Assembly (NCBI RefSeq): GCF_009829325.1
Contig: NZ_VUOS01000015.1
Span: 124,001-188,000, forward strand
Direction of reading: 5' to 3'
DNA: 64,000 nucleotides
DNA from: Nocardia sp. CY41
Lineage (GTDB): Bacteria; Actinomycetota; Actinomycetes; Mycobacteriales; Mycobacteriaceae
Positions 1-8,537 of the stretch are shown piece by piece. A program made the translations under genes and the position numbers. The notes under the pieces were generated by a model. That model was not told the origin of the DNA, ran no database searches, and worked only from the letters and a program-made list of their open reading frames with translations. Every line of letters starts with the position of its first letter. Within the stretch, counting starts at the first letter, position 1.

Positions 1-1798
1 CACCCTCGGCCAGTTCCAGCCAGCGCTCTTCGGCCGTCTCCTTCTCCGTCAGTACTTGCTTGAGCTCCGCGCCCAAGGTGACCAGCTTGTCCGGCTCGGT
101 GGCGGCGTCGGCCAGCGCGGAGTGCAGGCGCTGCTCGCGTTCGGACAGTTTGTCGATGGCGCGTTCCAGCCGGGTCAGCTCCTTGCGGGCCGCGCGGTAG
201 GCGGCGGAGTCGGTGGCAGGCGCGTCGGCGGGCTTGGTCTCCGGCGTGCCGGCGCGGGTCCGGCTCGCGGCGAGGGTCGCGCGCTTGGCGAGATACTCCT
301 CGATGCCCCCGGGCAGGTTCGTCAGCTTGCCGTCGCCGAACAGCGCCCAGGTGGAGTCGCAGATCCGCTCGATGAGGTACCGGTCGTGGCTGATCACCAC
401 CAGCGTGCCGGCCCAGTTGTCGAGCAGGTCCTCCAGCTGCTGCAGGGTGTCGATGTCCAGGTCGTTGGTCGGCTCATCGAGCAGCAGCACGTTCGGTTCG
501 GACATCAGGATGCGGGTCAGTTGCAGGCGCCGCCGCTCGCCGCCGGACAGGTCGCCGACCGGCGTGCGCTGGCGGGCGGGGCTGAAGCCGAGCCGCTCGG
601 CCAGTTGGCCCGCCGAGATCTCCTTGTCGCCCAGCATGATTCGCTGCGCGACCTGCTGTACCGCCTCCAGCACGCGCAGGTCGGTCGGCAGGTCGTCGAG
701 CTCCTGGCGCAGCCAGCCGATCTGCACGGTCTGGCCTTGGACGCGCTTGCCCGCGGCCAAGGTCGCGTCGCTGTCGCCCGCCAGGGCGCGCAGCAGCGTC
801 GTCTTGCCCGAGCCGTTGACGCCGACCAGGCCGACGCGCTCGCCCGGAGCCAGCCGCCAGGTCAGATCCCGGACCAACTCCCGGCCGTCCGGCGTGGTGA
901 GCGTGGCGTCCTCCAACTCGACGACGACGCGGCCGAGGCGTTTGCGCGCGAAAGCCGCCAGCGAGACGCTGTCGCGCGGCGGCGGCACGTCGGCGATCAG
1001 GGATTCGGCGGCCTCGACCCGATAGCGCGGCTTGGAGGTGCGCGCCTGCGGGCCGCGCCGCAGCCACGCCAGTTCCTTGCGGGCCAGATTGCGCCGCCGG
1101 GCCTCGGACGCGTCCGCCTGGCGAGCGCGCTCGGCGCGGGCGAAGATCCAGTCGCCGTAGCCGCCCTCGTAGCTCTCGACCTTGCCGCCGACCACTTCCC
1201 AGGTGCTGGTGGCCACGGTGTCGAGGAACCAGCGGTCGTGGGTCACGACGACCAACGCGCTGCGTCGGCCGAGTAGATGCGCGGCCAGCCACTGCACGCC
1301 CTCGACGTCCAAGTGGTTGGTCGGCTCGTCGAGCACCAGCAGGTCGAGTTCGCGCACCAGCGCGGCGGCGAGCGCGACCCGGCGGCGTTCGCCGCCGGAG
1401 AGATTGTCCACCGGGGTGTCCATGCCGAGATCGGCGATGCCGATACCTTCCATCACCGAGCGGATGCGCGAGTCGGCCGCCCATTCGTGTTCGGCGACCT
1501 CGTCTGTCGAGGCATCGTCCGCCAGACCGGCCAGCACCACCGAACCGACCGTCGCGCCCGCGGGCAGAACGCCGCGCTGTGTCACCACGGCCATGCGCAG
1601 GCCGCCGAGCCGGCTGACCCGGCCGCTGTCGGGTTCCTCGATGCCGGTGAGCACCTCGAGCAGGGTGGTCTTGCCGCCGCCGTTGAGGCCGACGACGCCG
1701 ATCCGTTCGCCCGCGTGCACGCCGAGCGAGACGTTGTCCAGCAGCGGCTTGATCCCGAAGCTCTTGTGGACCTGTTCGAGGTTGATCAGGTTGGACAT
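1..1798 (-). CDS. ABC-F family ATPase (Uup/EttA-like), 3' end outside window
   Basis: Cytoplasmic two-domain ATPase of the ABC-F type, which act on ribosomes and are not transporters. About 599 codons are visible, from ATG at 1796-1798 to the window edge. Two complete ATP-binding cassettes are present without membrane segments: the first Walker A (GLNGGGKTT) is at about residues 37-45, the second reads GVNGSGKTT, and each cassette has an LSGGERRR signature and an LDEPTN Walker B. The visible C-terminal part is charged and heptad-like, as in the CTD coiled coil of Uup proteins. A gene of this type often follows ispE in actinobacteria; here an oppositely oriented gene lies between them. Translation regulation or antibiotic protection are both possible, and the substrate state cannot be read from sequence. 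Family assignment is firm. Confidence 0.93.
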   Translation of the reverse strand, partial: MSNLINLEQVHKSFGIKPLLDNVSLGVHAGERIGVVGLNGGGKTTLLEVLTGIEEPDSGRVSRLGGLRMAVVTQRGVLPAGATVGSVVLAGLADDASTDEVAEHEWAADSRIRSVMEGIGIADLGMDTPVDNLSGGERRRVALAAALVRELDLLVLDEPTNHLDVEGVQWLAAHLLGRRSALVVVTHDRWFLDTVATSTWEVVGGKVESYEGGYGDWIFARAERARQADASEARRRNLARKELAWLRRGPQARTSKPRYRVEAAESLIADVPPPRDSVSLAAFARKRLGRVVVELEDATLTTPDGRELVRDLTWRLAPGERVGLVGVNGSGKTTLLRALAGDSDATLAAGKRVQGQTVQIGWLRQELDDLPTDLRVLEAVQQVAQRIMLGDKEISAGQLAERLGFSPARQRTPVGDLSGGERRRLQLTRILMSEPNVLLLDEPTNDLDIDTLQQLEDLLDNWAGTLVVISHDRYLIERICDSTWALFGDGKLTNLPGGIEEYLAKRATLAASRTRAGTPETKPADAPATDSAAYRAARKELTRLERAIDKLSEREQRLHSALADAATEPDKLVTLGAELKQVLTEKETAEERWLELAEG

Positions 1799-1903
1799 GG
1801 ATCCTTCCGTGTCTTGCGCGGGCGGGCCGATGATCGCCCCGGGCCAGCGTACCGACCTGCGCCGGTGGCCCGTCGGCCCGGCGAACGGCGGCGCGCTTGC
1901 GTC

Positions 1904-1952
1904 ACGAACAATGTTCGTTTAGATTGAGCGTGAACGAACAGTGTTCGTTCAC
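1904..1952. promoter_or_regulatory. Tandem palindromic operators upstream of the LLM monooxygenase
   Basis: Two palindromes share the core CGAACA-N-TGTTCG. The first, 1904-1918, has 7-bp arms around position 1911. The second, 1930-1952, has 11-bp perfect arms (GTGAACGAACA / TGTTCGTTCAC) around position 1941. The centres are 30 bp apart, close to three helical turns, so both would face the same side of the DNA. Single-base-centred palindromes of this size are typical TetR-family operators. They lie between the divergent ABC-F gene and the monooxygenase at 2067 and could control either. No regulator gene is adjacent. Confidence 0.7.
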
Positions 1953-2066
1953 TGCAACCGAATCGGCGCTCCCCAGAAGTACAGCCGCAGAGTGGGACGC
2001 CCGCCTCGACTCGAGGCGTCGGCGGGCGGCACCCCTTCCCTTCCGCTCTACCTCTGGAGGATTGCC

Positions 2067-2915
2067 ATGCACGTCGGCCTCGGCCTGCCCATTTCCGATC
2101 CCGTCGCGCTGCTCGACTGGGCTCGGCGCGCCGATGCGGGCCCGTTCCGCACCCTCGGCCTGCTCGACCGGCTGGTCTACGACAACCCCGAACCGTTGAT
2201 CGCGCTGGCCACGCTCGCCGGTGCGACCAGTCGCGTCCGGGTGCAGACCGAAGTGCTGCTCGCGCCGCTGCGCGACCCCGTGCTGCTCGCCAAGCAGGTT
2301 GCCACCCTCGACCGGATGTCCGGGGGACGCCTGGTGCTCGGTCTCGGTGTCGGCGGTCGCGCCGACGATCACCGAGCCTCGGGCACCGAGCTGCGCACCC
2401 GCGGCCGCCGCCTCGATGAGCAGCTCGCGCTCATGCGCCGCCTGTGGGCGGGCGAGCCGTACGACGCGGAGTGCGGACCGATCGGCCCCGTCCCGCTGCG
2501 CCCGGAAGGGCCCGAGATCCTGTTCGGCGGTTTCCAGCCCGCCGCGCTCGACCGCATCGGTCGGTGGGGTGGTGGATTCCTCGCCGCTGTTCCACCCTCC
2601 TGGGCGGGCAAACTCTTCGACACCGCGCGCCGTTCCTGGACCGACCATGGCCGAGCGGGTGAACCGAGGATCGTCGCCCAGGTCAACGTCGCCTTCGGTC
2701 CCGATCACGTGATCGAGGACGCCCGCGCGTCGATGGGCGCCTACTACGGGTTCAGCGACTACACCGAAGGCATCCTCGCGGGCCTGCTCACCACGCCCGC
2801 GCAGATCCGCACCACCATCGCCGAATTCGGCGACCTCGGCGCGGACGAGGTGATGTTCTACTGCTACGGGCGCGACGCCGACCAGGTCGATCGCCTCGCC
2901 GACGCCCTGCCCTGA
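2067..2915 (+). CDS. LLM-class flavin/F420-dependent monooxygenase
   Basis: Luciferase-like monooxygenase family protein of 282 residues, predicted to be a TIM-barrel cytoplasmic enzyme using FMNH2 or F420H2. The sequence shows the usual N-terminal strand (HVGLGLPISD), the QVATLDRMSGGR segment and the following GLGVGGR loop typical of the family. ATG at 2067 is preceded by a good ribosome site (GGAGG at 2056-2060). The frame stays open upstream to 1941 but that part runs through the operator palindromes and looks non-coding. The substrate is not predictable. The two palindromes in front suggest repression by a TetR-type regulator encoded elsewhere. Confidence 0.88.
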   Translation: MHVGLGLPISDPVALLDWARRADAGPFRTLGLLDRLVYDNPEPLIALATLAGATSRVRVQTEVLLAPLRDPVLLAKQVATLDRMSGGRLVLGLGVGGRADDHRASGTELRTRGRRLDEQLALMRRLWAGEPYDAECGPIGPVPLRPEGPEILFGGFQPAALDRIGRWGGGFLAAVPPSWAGKLFDTARRSWTDHGRAGEPRIVAQVNVAFGPDHVIEDARASMGAYYGFSDYTEGILAGLLTTPAQIRTTIAEFGDLGADEVMFYCYGRDADQVDRLADALP

Positions 2916-3307
2916 GCGCCGCTGTCCACGGTCCCGGAGAACGGGCGGTGAGCGGGGATCCGGTCGCAGCCGGGACCGGTCGCGTATTCCGATGTGCGCC
3001 AACGTGCGCATTCGCGCGTTCGTCCCGGTGCCACGCGGGCAGGACGCACCTGCCGCCATGAAGCGCTCGCCCCTTCGACGTTCGGCCGGATAAGCGCGGG
3101 GTAGCCGCAACCGGGGTAGACCGGGGTGTTTCGACCTTCCACGGCCGCGCCGCACGGCTCGCCTGCGACTGCTGTGTCGTCGGCGACTACCCGTTTCGGG
3201 TGTCGAGCGGTCGGCGTCGCTTCTGATGAGTCGGCGCTGCGAACGCGGGCACGGGATCGTCGGGTTCGCGTCCTGGCGGTGGCCGTGAGGTCGCCCGGCG
3301 TCGGCCG
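2916..3307. other. Gene-free stretch between the monooxygenase and the ispE repeats
   Basis: About 390 bases with no convincing gene. The long open frames here (for example 1902-3356 minus) have arginine-rich, compositionally biased translations and no family features. I see no clear terminator for the gene ending at 2915. Confidence 0.6.
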
Positions 3308-3810
3308 TGTGACGGTCGGTGCTTGGCCGACGGGGCGGTGCTGAGGATACGCACACCCGGCACCGGTCGGATGGCCGTCCGCACGCTGCGGTGGACGTCC
3401 GCGCTTGGTGGATGCGGTGTCTGCGAATTGTTCCGGGCTAACGGGGATATGCGGCCGGTCAGTGCTTGCCCGACGGTCGAAGCCGAGGATGCGCATGCGG
3501 CGGGGGTTCGCCAGCCATCCGCACGCTGCGGTGGACGGCCGCGCTTGGTGGATGCGGTGTTTGCGAATTGTTCCGGGCTAACGGGGATATGCGGTCGGTC
3601 AGTGCTTGCCCGACGGTCGAAGCCGAGGATACGCATGCGGCGGGGGTTCGCCGGCCGTCCGCACGCGGCGGTGACGCCCGAGCCTGGCGGATGCGGTGGC
3701 TTGTTCCGAGCTCTCGGCGATATGCGGCCGGTCAGTGTTTGCTCGACGGGTCGGCGCTGAGGATGCGCGCGCCCGGCACCGGTCCGCTGGCCGTCCGCAC
3801 GCTGCGGCAG
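3308..3810. repeat. Degenerate tandem copies of the ispE 3' end
   Basis: Three imperfect copies of the last ~80 bp of ispE plus ~50 bp of its downstream DNA lie next to the real ispE end. The marker GTG(C/T)TTG-CCGACGG, which spans the ispE stop codon region, starts at 3319, 3462, 3602 and, in ispE itself, 3735, giving spacings of 143, 140 and 133 bp. The two middle copies are nearly identical to each other. Between markers the shared elements are a GATATGCGG-CGGTC segment, a GAGGAT-CGC segment and CCGCACGCTGCGG. The copies keep the ispE stop context but are not part of any gene I recognise. This looks like serial local duplication followed by decay. Confidence 0.75.
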
Positions 3811-4667
3811 ACGCCCGCGCCCGCGAGTTCGGCGGCCACCGAGATCGCCGATTCCTCGCTCTCGCACAGGAACGCGCAGGTGGGTCCGGAGCCGGACACC
3901 AGCCCGGCCAGCGCGCCCGCGGTGACGCCCGCGCGCAACGTGCGGCGCAGTTCCGGTTTCAGCGACACCGCGGCCGCCTGGAGATCGTTGCCGAGCAGCG
4001 GCGCGAGCTGCCGTGGGTCACCGGAGGCCAGCGCTTGCATCAACTCTTGCGGCTCGCCGAGCCGGGGCGGTTCGCCGTGCTCGCGCAACCGGTCCAGCTC
4101 GGCGAACACCGCGGGGGTGGACAGGCCGCCCTTCGCGAAGGCGAGCACCCAGTGAAAGGTGTTGCGGGACAGTACCGGCAGCAGGCGCTCGCCGCGGCCG
4201 GTGCCCAGCGCGGTGCCGCCGTGCAGGGCGAACGGCACGTCGCTGCCGAGTTCGGCCGCCACCGCGCCCAGTTCCTCCCTGGACAACCCCAGGTCCCACA
4301 GCTCGTTCAGGCCGACCAGCGCGGCGGCGGCGTCGGCGCTGCCGCCCGCCATGCCCCCCGCCACCGGAATGCCTTTGGCGATGGCGATTTCCACCAGGGG
4401 AGCGCGGCCGCCGAGGTGCGCGAGCCGGACGGCCGCCTTCCAGACCAGGTTCGTCCGGTCGGTCGGCACTTCCGCGGCGCCCTCTCCGGTGACCCGGACG
4501 GTCAGCGATCCCGACGGCGAGATCTCCAGATCGTCGCTCAGGGACAGTGCTTGGAACACCGTGGTCAGGTCGTGGTAGCCGTCGGCACGCAGGTCGCCCA
4601 CTCCGAGATGGAGGTTCACCTTCGACGGCGCCCGCACGGTGACGGGACTAGGCACAACTGACAGCAC
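3732..4667 (-). CDS. ispE: 4-diphosphocytidyl-2-C-methyl-D-erythritol kinase
   Basis: GHMP-family kinase of the MEP isoprenoid pathway, phosphorylating CDP-methylerythritol with ATP. The N-terminal substrate motif APSKVNLHL and the glycine-rich ATP loop PVAGGMAGGSADAA are both present, followed by the C-terminal GSGPTCAFL loop. Length with the GTG at 4665-4667 is 311 residues, normal for the family. A second GTG at 4653-4655 is an alternative; the frame is open to 4781 but upstream residues do not look like IspE. In related genomes ispE follows ksgA; here an SDR gene lies directly upstream on the same strand. The 3' end is the source of the downstream tandem repeats. Confidence 0.93.
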   Translation of the reverse strand: MLSVVPSPVTVRAPSKVNLHLGVGDLRADGYHDLTTVFQALSLSDDLEISPSGSLTVRVTGEGAAEVPTDRTNLVWKAAVRLAHLGGRAPLVEIAIAKGIPVAGGMAGGSADAAAALVGLNELWDLGLSREELGAVAAELGSDVPFALHGGTALGTGRGERLLPVLSRNTFHWVLAFAKGGLSTPAVFAELDRLREHGEPPRLGEPQELMQALASGDPRQLAPLLGNDLQAAAVSLKPELRRTLRAGVTAGALAGLVSGSGPTCAFLCESEESAISVAAELAGAGVCRSVRTASGPVPGARILSADPSSKH

Positions 4668-4755
4668 GGTGCTCAAGCCTAATGGGAGCGGCCGGGCGAC
4701 GACGGTCCGTAGCTCGCGCGGAGGCGGGCAGCCGAACGCCGGGCCTTCCGGTGCG

Positions 4756-5508
4756 TCAGAGCAGCGCGCCGCCGGTGGCATCGATCCACTGGCCGGTCAC
4801 CCACCGCGCCTCGTCGGAGGCGAGGAACCCGACCACATCGGCCACGTCGGCGGCCTGACCCACGCGATGGAGCGGGGACATCGCCGCCACCGCGGCCTTG
4901 GTCTCGGCGTCGCGCAGCCAGTGGGCGTTCATGTCGGTGTCGATGATGCCCGGCGCCACGGCGTTCACGGTGATGCCGCGTGCGCCGACCTCCTTGGCGA
5001 GCACGCTGGTGAAGCTGTCGATCGCGGCCTTGGTCATGGTGTAGGCGATCAGTTGCGGCATGTGCGCGCCGTGCGTGAGACCGGTGGAGATGTTGACGAT
5101 CCGGCCGCCGGTGCGCAACCGGTCCAGTCCGAGGCGGGTGATGAAGAAGGGCGCCTTGGCGTTGATCGCGAAGACCCGGTCGAACGCCGCCTCGTCGGTC
5201 CCGGCGATGGGCTCCCGGATGACGTCGGCGCCCGCGTTGTTCACCAGGATGTCCAGCCCGTCGGCGTGCGCGTCGAACGCCGTCCACAGCGCCTGCGCGT
5301 CACCCGGCACGCCGAGTTCGGCCCGGATGGCGAACGCCGCGCCGCCCGCCGCCTCGATCGCGGCCACGGTCGTCTTCGCCGCCTGCTCGTCGGCGTGGTA
5401 GTGGACCGCCACGCGTGCGCCGTCGCGGCCGAGTCGTTCGGCGATCGCCCGGCCGATGCCCCTGCTGCTCCCGGTTACCAGTGCCGTCTTGCCCGTCAGT
5501 GCGCCCAT
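4756..5508 (-). CDS. Short-chain dehydrogenase/reductase
   Basis: Classical SDR of 250 residues. The nucleotide site TGSSRGIGRAI is at about residues 12-22, the NNAG motif follows in mid-protein, and the catalytic Ser...Tyr-x-x-x-Lys set is visible (NIS... then YTMTK). The C-terminal IDATGGALL is typical of FabG-like reductases. Start ATG 5506-5508 has AAGGA seven bases upstream. It diverges from a TetR gene at 5588, and the 79-bp gap holds two copies of a shared operator, so the regulator very probably controls this gene. Substrate unknown; a fatty-acyl role is possible but not shown. Confidence 0.88.
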   Translation of the reverse strand: MGALTGKTALVTGSSRGIGRAIAERLGRDGARVAVHYHADEQAAKTTVAAIEAAGGAAFAIRAELGVPGDAQALWTAFDAHADGLDILVNNAGADVIREPIAGTDEAAFDRVFAINAKAPFFITRLGLDRLRTGGRIVNISTGLTHGAHMPQLIAYTMTKAAIDSFTSVLAKEVGARGITVNAVAPGIIDTDMNAHWLRDAETKAAVAAMSPLHRVGQAADVADVVGFLASDEARWVTGQWIDATGGALL

Positions 5509-5520
5509 CGCGAAATCCTT

Positions 5521-5574
5521 TTTCTCTAGCGGTCGCTACAGAAAGTACGGTAGCACATTGTTTAGTGACCGCTA
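5521..5574. promoter_or_regulatory. TetR operator pair between the SDR and tetR genes
   Basis: Two copies of TAGCGGTC(G/A)CTA lie in the divergent promoter: 5527-5538 on the plus strand and 5563-5574 on the minus strand. The first is embedded in a longer imperfect palindrome at 5521-5544 (TTTCT.TAGCG-GT-CGCTA.AGAAA). Centres are 36 bp apart. Position between regulator and target suggests autoregulation plus control of the SDR. Confidence 0.7.
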
Positions 5575-5587
5575 TAGAATTGTCGGT

Positions 5588-6181
5588 ATGGCTACGACGA
5601 CGCGGGGCAGGCCGCGCTCCTTCGACCGGGACGCGGCGCTCGAGCAGGCCATGCGGCTGTTCTGGACGCGCGGGTACGAGGCCACCTCGATCGGCGACCT
5701 GACCGGGGCCATGGGGATCGGCGCGCCGAGCCTGTACGCGGCGTTCGGGGACAAGAAGACGCTGTTCGCCGAAGTCGTCGCGACCTTCGGCGCGCGCTAC
5801 GGCGGATTCGTCGCGCGGGCGCTCGCCGAGGAGGACACCGCGCAGGCGGCGGTCCGGCGCATCCTGCGCGAGGCGGCGACGGAATACACCCGGCCGGACT
5901 GCCCGCACGGATGCCTGGTGATCAGTGCCGGCGTCAACACCACCAGCGCCGAGGTCGCCGAACTCCTCCGCGACATGCGCAACCGGAACATCGACACGTT
6001 CGCCGCGCGCATCCAGGCCGACATCGACGCGGGCCTGCTACCCGATCACCTGGACGCGCGCACGCTGGCCCGCTACGTCGGCACGGTGATGCAAGGCATG
6101 TCCCAGGCAGCGCGCGACGGCGCGAGCCGGGCCGAACTCGATGCGGTGGCCGAACTCGCGCTGCGCGGCTGGGGGGACTAG
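5588..6181 (+). CDS. TetR/AcrR-family transcriptional regulator
   Basis: Repressor-type protein of 197 residues. The N-terminal helix-turn-helix is clear (ATSIGDLTGAMGIGAPSLYAAFGDKKTLF, split over about residues 35-63), followed by an all-helical ligand domain containing a DCPHGCL segment seen in a common subgroup of TetR proteins. ATG 5588 is chosen because the alternative upstream frame would cover the operators. It is divergent from the SDR and probably senses a substrate of that enzyme. It overlaps the convergent gene at 6178 by four bases. Confidence 0.9.
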   Translation: MATTTRGRPRSFDRDAALEQAMRLFWTRGYEATSIGDLTGAMGIGAPSLYAAFGDKKTLFAEVVATFGARYGGFVARALAEEDTAQAAVRRILREAATEYTRPDCPHGCLVISAGVNTTSAEVAELLRDMRNRNIDTFAARIQADIDAGLLPDHLDARTLARYVGTVMQGMSQAARDGASRAELDAVAELALRGWGD

Positions 6182-7071
6182 TGGCCGGAGGCGCGTCCGT
6201 CCTGTACCACCACCGGCAGGCAGGTGCGCACGAAGTCCGCGCCGAAATCGGTGAGCACCACGCTGCGGTAGATCACCTTGGTGCCGAAGCCGGAGCGCTT
6301 CAGCATCTCCCGCACCGGTGACTGCGCCTCCAGCAGTTGGTACCGGTTGGGGTTGCCGACCGGCTCACGCGCGTGCTCGATCAGACCCAGCCTGCGCAGG
6401 TTGGTCAAGTACTGCTGGATGCGGTTCGGAAAGCGCAATCCGGCGTGCTCGCCGATCAGCGTGAGCATCGAACCGAGGCGCTCGGAACCGAGTGCGCGCG
6501 GGCGCCCGGTGCGGATGTCGATCGAGGGCTGCGGCCCGTCCAGATGCAGGAAACGCAGGATGCGCGCCTCGTCCGGGGTGAGTTCGGCGAGCATGCCCGC
6601 GAAGGCCGGGTGGTTGTCGTCCTCGCCGTGCGGGCTGGCCGACAACCGCAGCAGCGCGGCGCCCTGCTCACGCAGCGTGGGCACGGCTTCCTGCGCGGGC
6701 GGCTGCGCGGCGGCCGGGAGGCCGAGTGCTTTGCGCATCGCGTCGCGGACCTCGGATTCCGCCTCCGCCAATACTTCTCGCGGCGGCGCTCCCTCGATGC
6801 TGCGCCGCACCACGGTGGAGGTGACGCCGACCGCGGTGCCGACGCCCCACGATGTCACCCCGGTGACGGCGGTCCACGCGACCCGTGCGACGCCCGTCGC
6901 GGCACGCACGGTGGCCACGGGAACCGTTACTCGTCTGGATAACTCGTCGGGATGAGTGAGGTCCGATGCCGGCCGCCGGGCGATCTCTTGCGAGGGCTCG
7001 GCGTTCGCCGCCGTCGCGTCGAGGTGCTCGACGGCCTCGATATCGCCGTCGTCCGGACCCGCTACAGCCAT
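6178..7071 (-). CDS. Abi-alpha/DUF4393-like protein, paralogue 1
   Basis: Protein of 297 residues related to the one at 8538-9458. The middle and C-terminal half contain the block HP-F-GMLAELTPDEARILRFLHLDGPQP, a winged-helix-like region with LTNLRRLGLI, and a final LTDFGADFVRTC; I recognise these as the family annotated as abortive-infection alpha-helical proteins. The N-terminal part has a hydrophobic, glycine/threonine-rich stretch that may sit on a membrane. Start ATG 7069-7071 overlaps the upstream DUF445 gene by ten bases, so the two are translated as one operon. The family name comes from a phage-exclusion context, but a defence role is not demonstrated here. Confidence 0.75.
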   Translation of the reverse strand: MAVAGPDDGDIEAVEHLDATAANAEPSQEIARRPASDLTHPDELSRRVTVPVATVRAATGVARVAWTAVTGVTSWGVGTAVGVTSTVVRRSIEGAPPREVLAEAESEVRDAMRKALGLPAAAQPPAQEAVPTLREQGAALLRLSASPHGEDDNHPAFAGMLAELTPDEARILRFLHLDGPQPSIDIRTGRPRALGSERLGSMLTLIGEHAGLRFPNRIQQYLTNLRRLGLIEHAREPVGNPNRYQLLEAQSPVREMLKRSGFGTKVIYRSVVLTDFGADFVRTCLPVVVQDGRASGH

Positions 7072-8384
7072 GATGTCGCCACTCCCGTTCCGAAGATCAG
7101 GATATGAGCGTATCCGGCGAACAGCCCCAGCACGCCGCCATGGACGAAAAGAAGCCATTCGTCTTGTTTGATGGCCGCGCGGAGCATGTCGACGAAGTCC
7201 GGCGGCGACAACATCGCCATCTGCCTGGCGATGTACTCGTTGATCTGCCTGCCCTGGCGGACGTTGAACTCCGGGTCGGCGAACGCGATCGGCGCGATGG
7301 CCATGGCTTCGCTGGTGAACGTCGATTGCAGCGAGTCGTATTCGCGGCTGCCGAGCACGAACTTGACGGCGGGACGCGCCGGGCCGAGCGCGCGGTCGGC
7401 GGCCGGGCGCAGCGTGTCCTCCAGCATCTGCATTGTGCGATCCGAGCGGGGGCCGTTGAGCAACTCGTCACCGATATTCGCCACGGTGATCACCTGGCTG
7501 GAAACCAATTCCGCGTATCCGTCGGTGATTTCGGACTTGCGTTTGATCAGCAGGCCCTGTCGCCACGGAACCCACCACTTCGGATATGCGGGCGCGAAGA
7601 TCATATTGATGCCGATCCAGTTGACCACCCATCCGATGATCACGCCGCCGATCGGCAGCACGACCAGGCTGGACCAGCCGGTCACATGCAGGACGACGAC
7701 CAGCAGCACGCCCATCGGCGCGCCGAAGTAGAAACCGAAGTTCTGCATGAATCGCAGTTCCTTCGCGCCGAGCACTTGGAACAGGGTGTTGAGCAGATGC
7801 GGGCGGGCCTGGAAGTAGCGGATCACCATCTGCTTCACATCCAGCAGCTGATCGATATTCGCGCCCAATTCCTCGGTCAGCTCGCGCAGGATCTCCGGCA
7901 GCTGCTGGCGCACCCGCGCGTGCACCATGTCGCGTACCTGGGCGGGCAGGTTGTACCAGAGCTGCGGATGCTCGCGGCGCAGGATGTCCTCGACGATGTC
8001 CTTGATCTGCGCGTCGGCGATGCTGGCGAGGTGCTCGGCCAGTTTGTCCGGCTCGAGTTCCCGGTAGAAGTCGGCCACGCTGCCGAGTTTGGCCAGGCCC
8101 TTGTCGACCGCGATGCTGGCCATCTTGTCCGCACGCGAGGGGACGATGCCCTGCCAACCGAAGCGGCCGTCGTAACTGAGCAACGGGAGGACTTGAATTC
8201 GCTTGGGAAGGAAGGGATACAGCGCGCGCAGGCCGGGAACTCGGACGCCGTGGAAGGCGACCGGCTTGAACAGCATGAGCACGCCGGTCCAGTTGGTGAT
8301 GTAGCCGATCACCCCGGTGAAAAGCGGTATCGTCACGAGCTCGAGGAGGATCGTGGGGTGGATTCCGAATACGCTCTCTAACAC
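7062..8384 (-). CDS. DUF445 family membrane protein
   Basis: Integral membrane protein of about 440 residues. Two related hydrophobic hairpins are visible: GYITNWTGVLMLFKP near the N terminus and GWVVNWIGINMIFAP near residue 240, an internal duplication typical of DUF445. A further hydrophobic segment ends the protein. The middle is soluble, helical and charged. The start chosen is GTG 8382-8384, five bases after AGGAGG. The second codon is then TTA, a rare leucine codon in such genomes. The gene overlaps the downstream Abi-alpha gene by ten bases and faces its paralogue across a 153-bp divergent gap. Function unknown. Confidence 0.82.
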   Translation of the reverse strand: MLESVFGIHPTILLELVTIPLFTGVIGYITNWTGVLMLFKPVAFHGVRVPGLRALYPFLPKRIQVLPLLSYDGRFGWQGIVPSRADKMASIAVDKGLAKLGSVADFYRELEPDKLAEHLASIADAQIKDIVEDILRREHPQLWYNLPAQVRDMVHARVRQQLPEILRELTEELGANIDQLLDVKQMVIRYFQARPHLLNTLFQVLGAKELRFMQNFGFYFGAPMGVLLVVVLHVTGWSSLVVLPIGGVIIGWVVNWIGINMIFAPAYPKWWVPWRQGLLIKRKSEITDGYAELVSSQVITVANIGDELLNGPRSDRTMQMLEDTLRPAADRALGPARPAVKFVLGSREYDSLQSTFTSEAMAIAPIAFADPEFNVRQGRQINEYIARQMAMLSPPDFVDMLRAAIKQDEWLLFVHGGVLGLFAGYAHILIFGTGVATSWL

Positions 8385-8537
8385 GACACCCTCCTGCCGA
8401 TACACCGGTGATCGCCGCCTCACCGGCACCCAAAACTAGCACCCCCTCGGCGAAGAAACCCTATTGCGCGCCGCGTGCCGGTCGCACTGTCCGAGTCAGG
8501 CGGTGCGAATGACCCGCGACACAAGGGGAAGTAATCT

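Noticed and set aside
1902..3356. 484-codon minus-strand open frame
   Set aside because: Antisense to the LLM monooxygenase and crosses the operator palindromes; arginine-rich translation.
3187..3867. Minus-strand open frame through the ispE repeats, as a repeat protein
   Set aside because: It is out of frame with ispE in the copied part and changes frame character between copies; repeats are explained by duplicated ispE 3' DNA.
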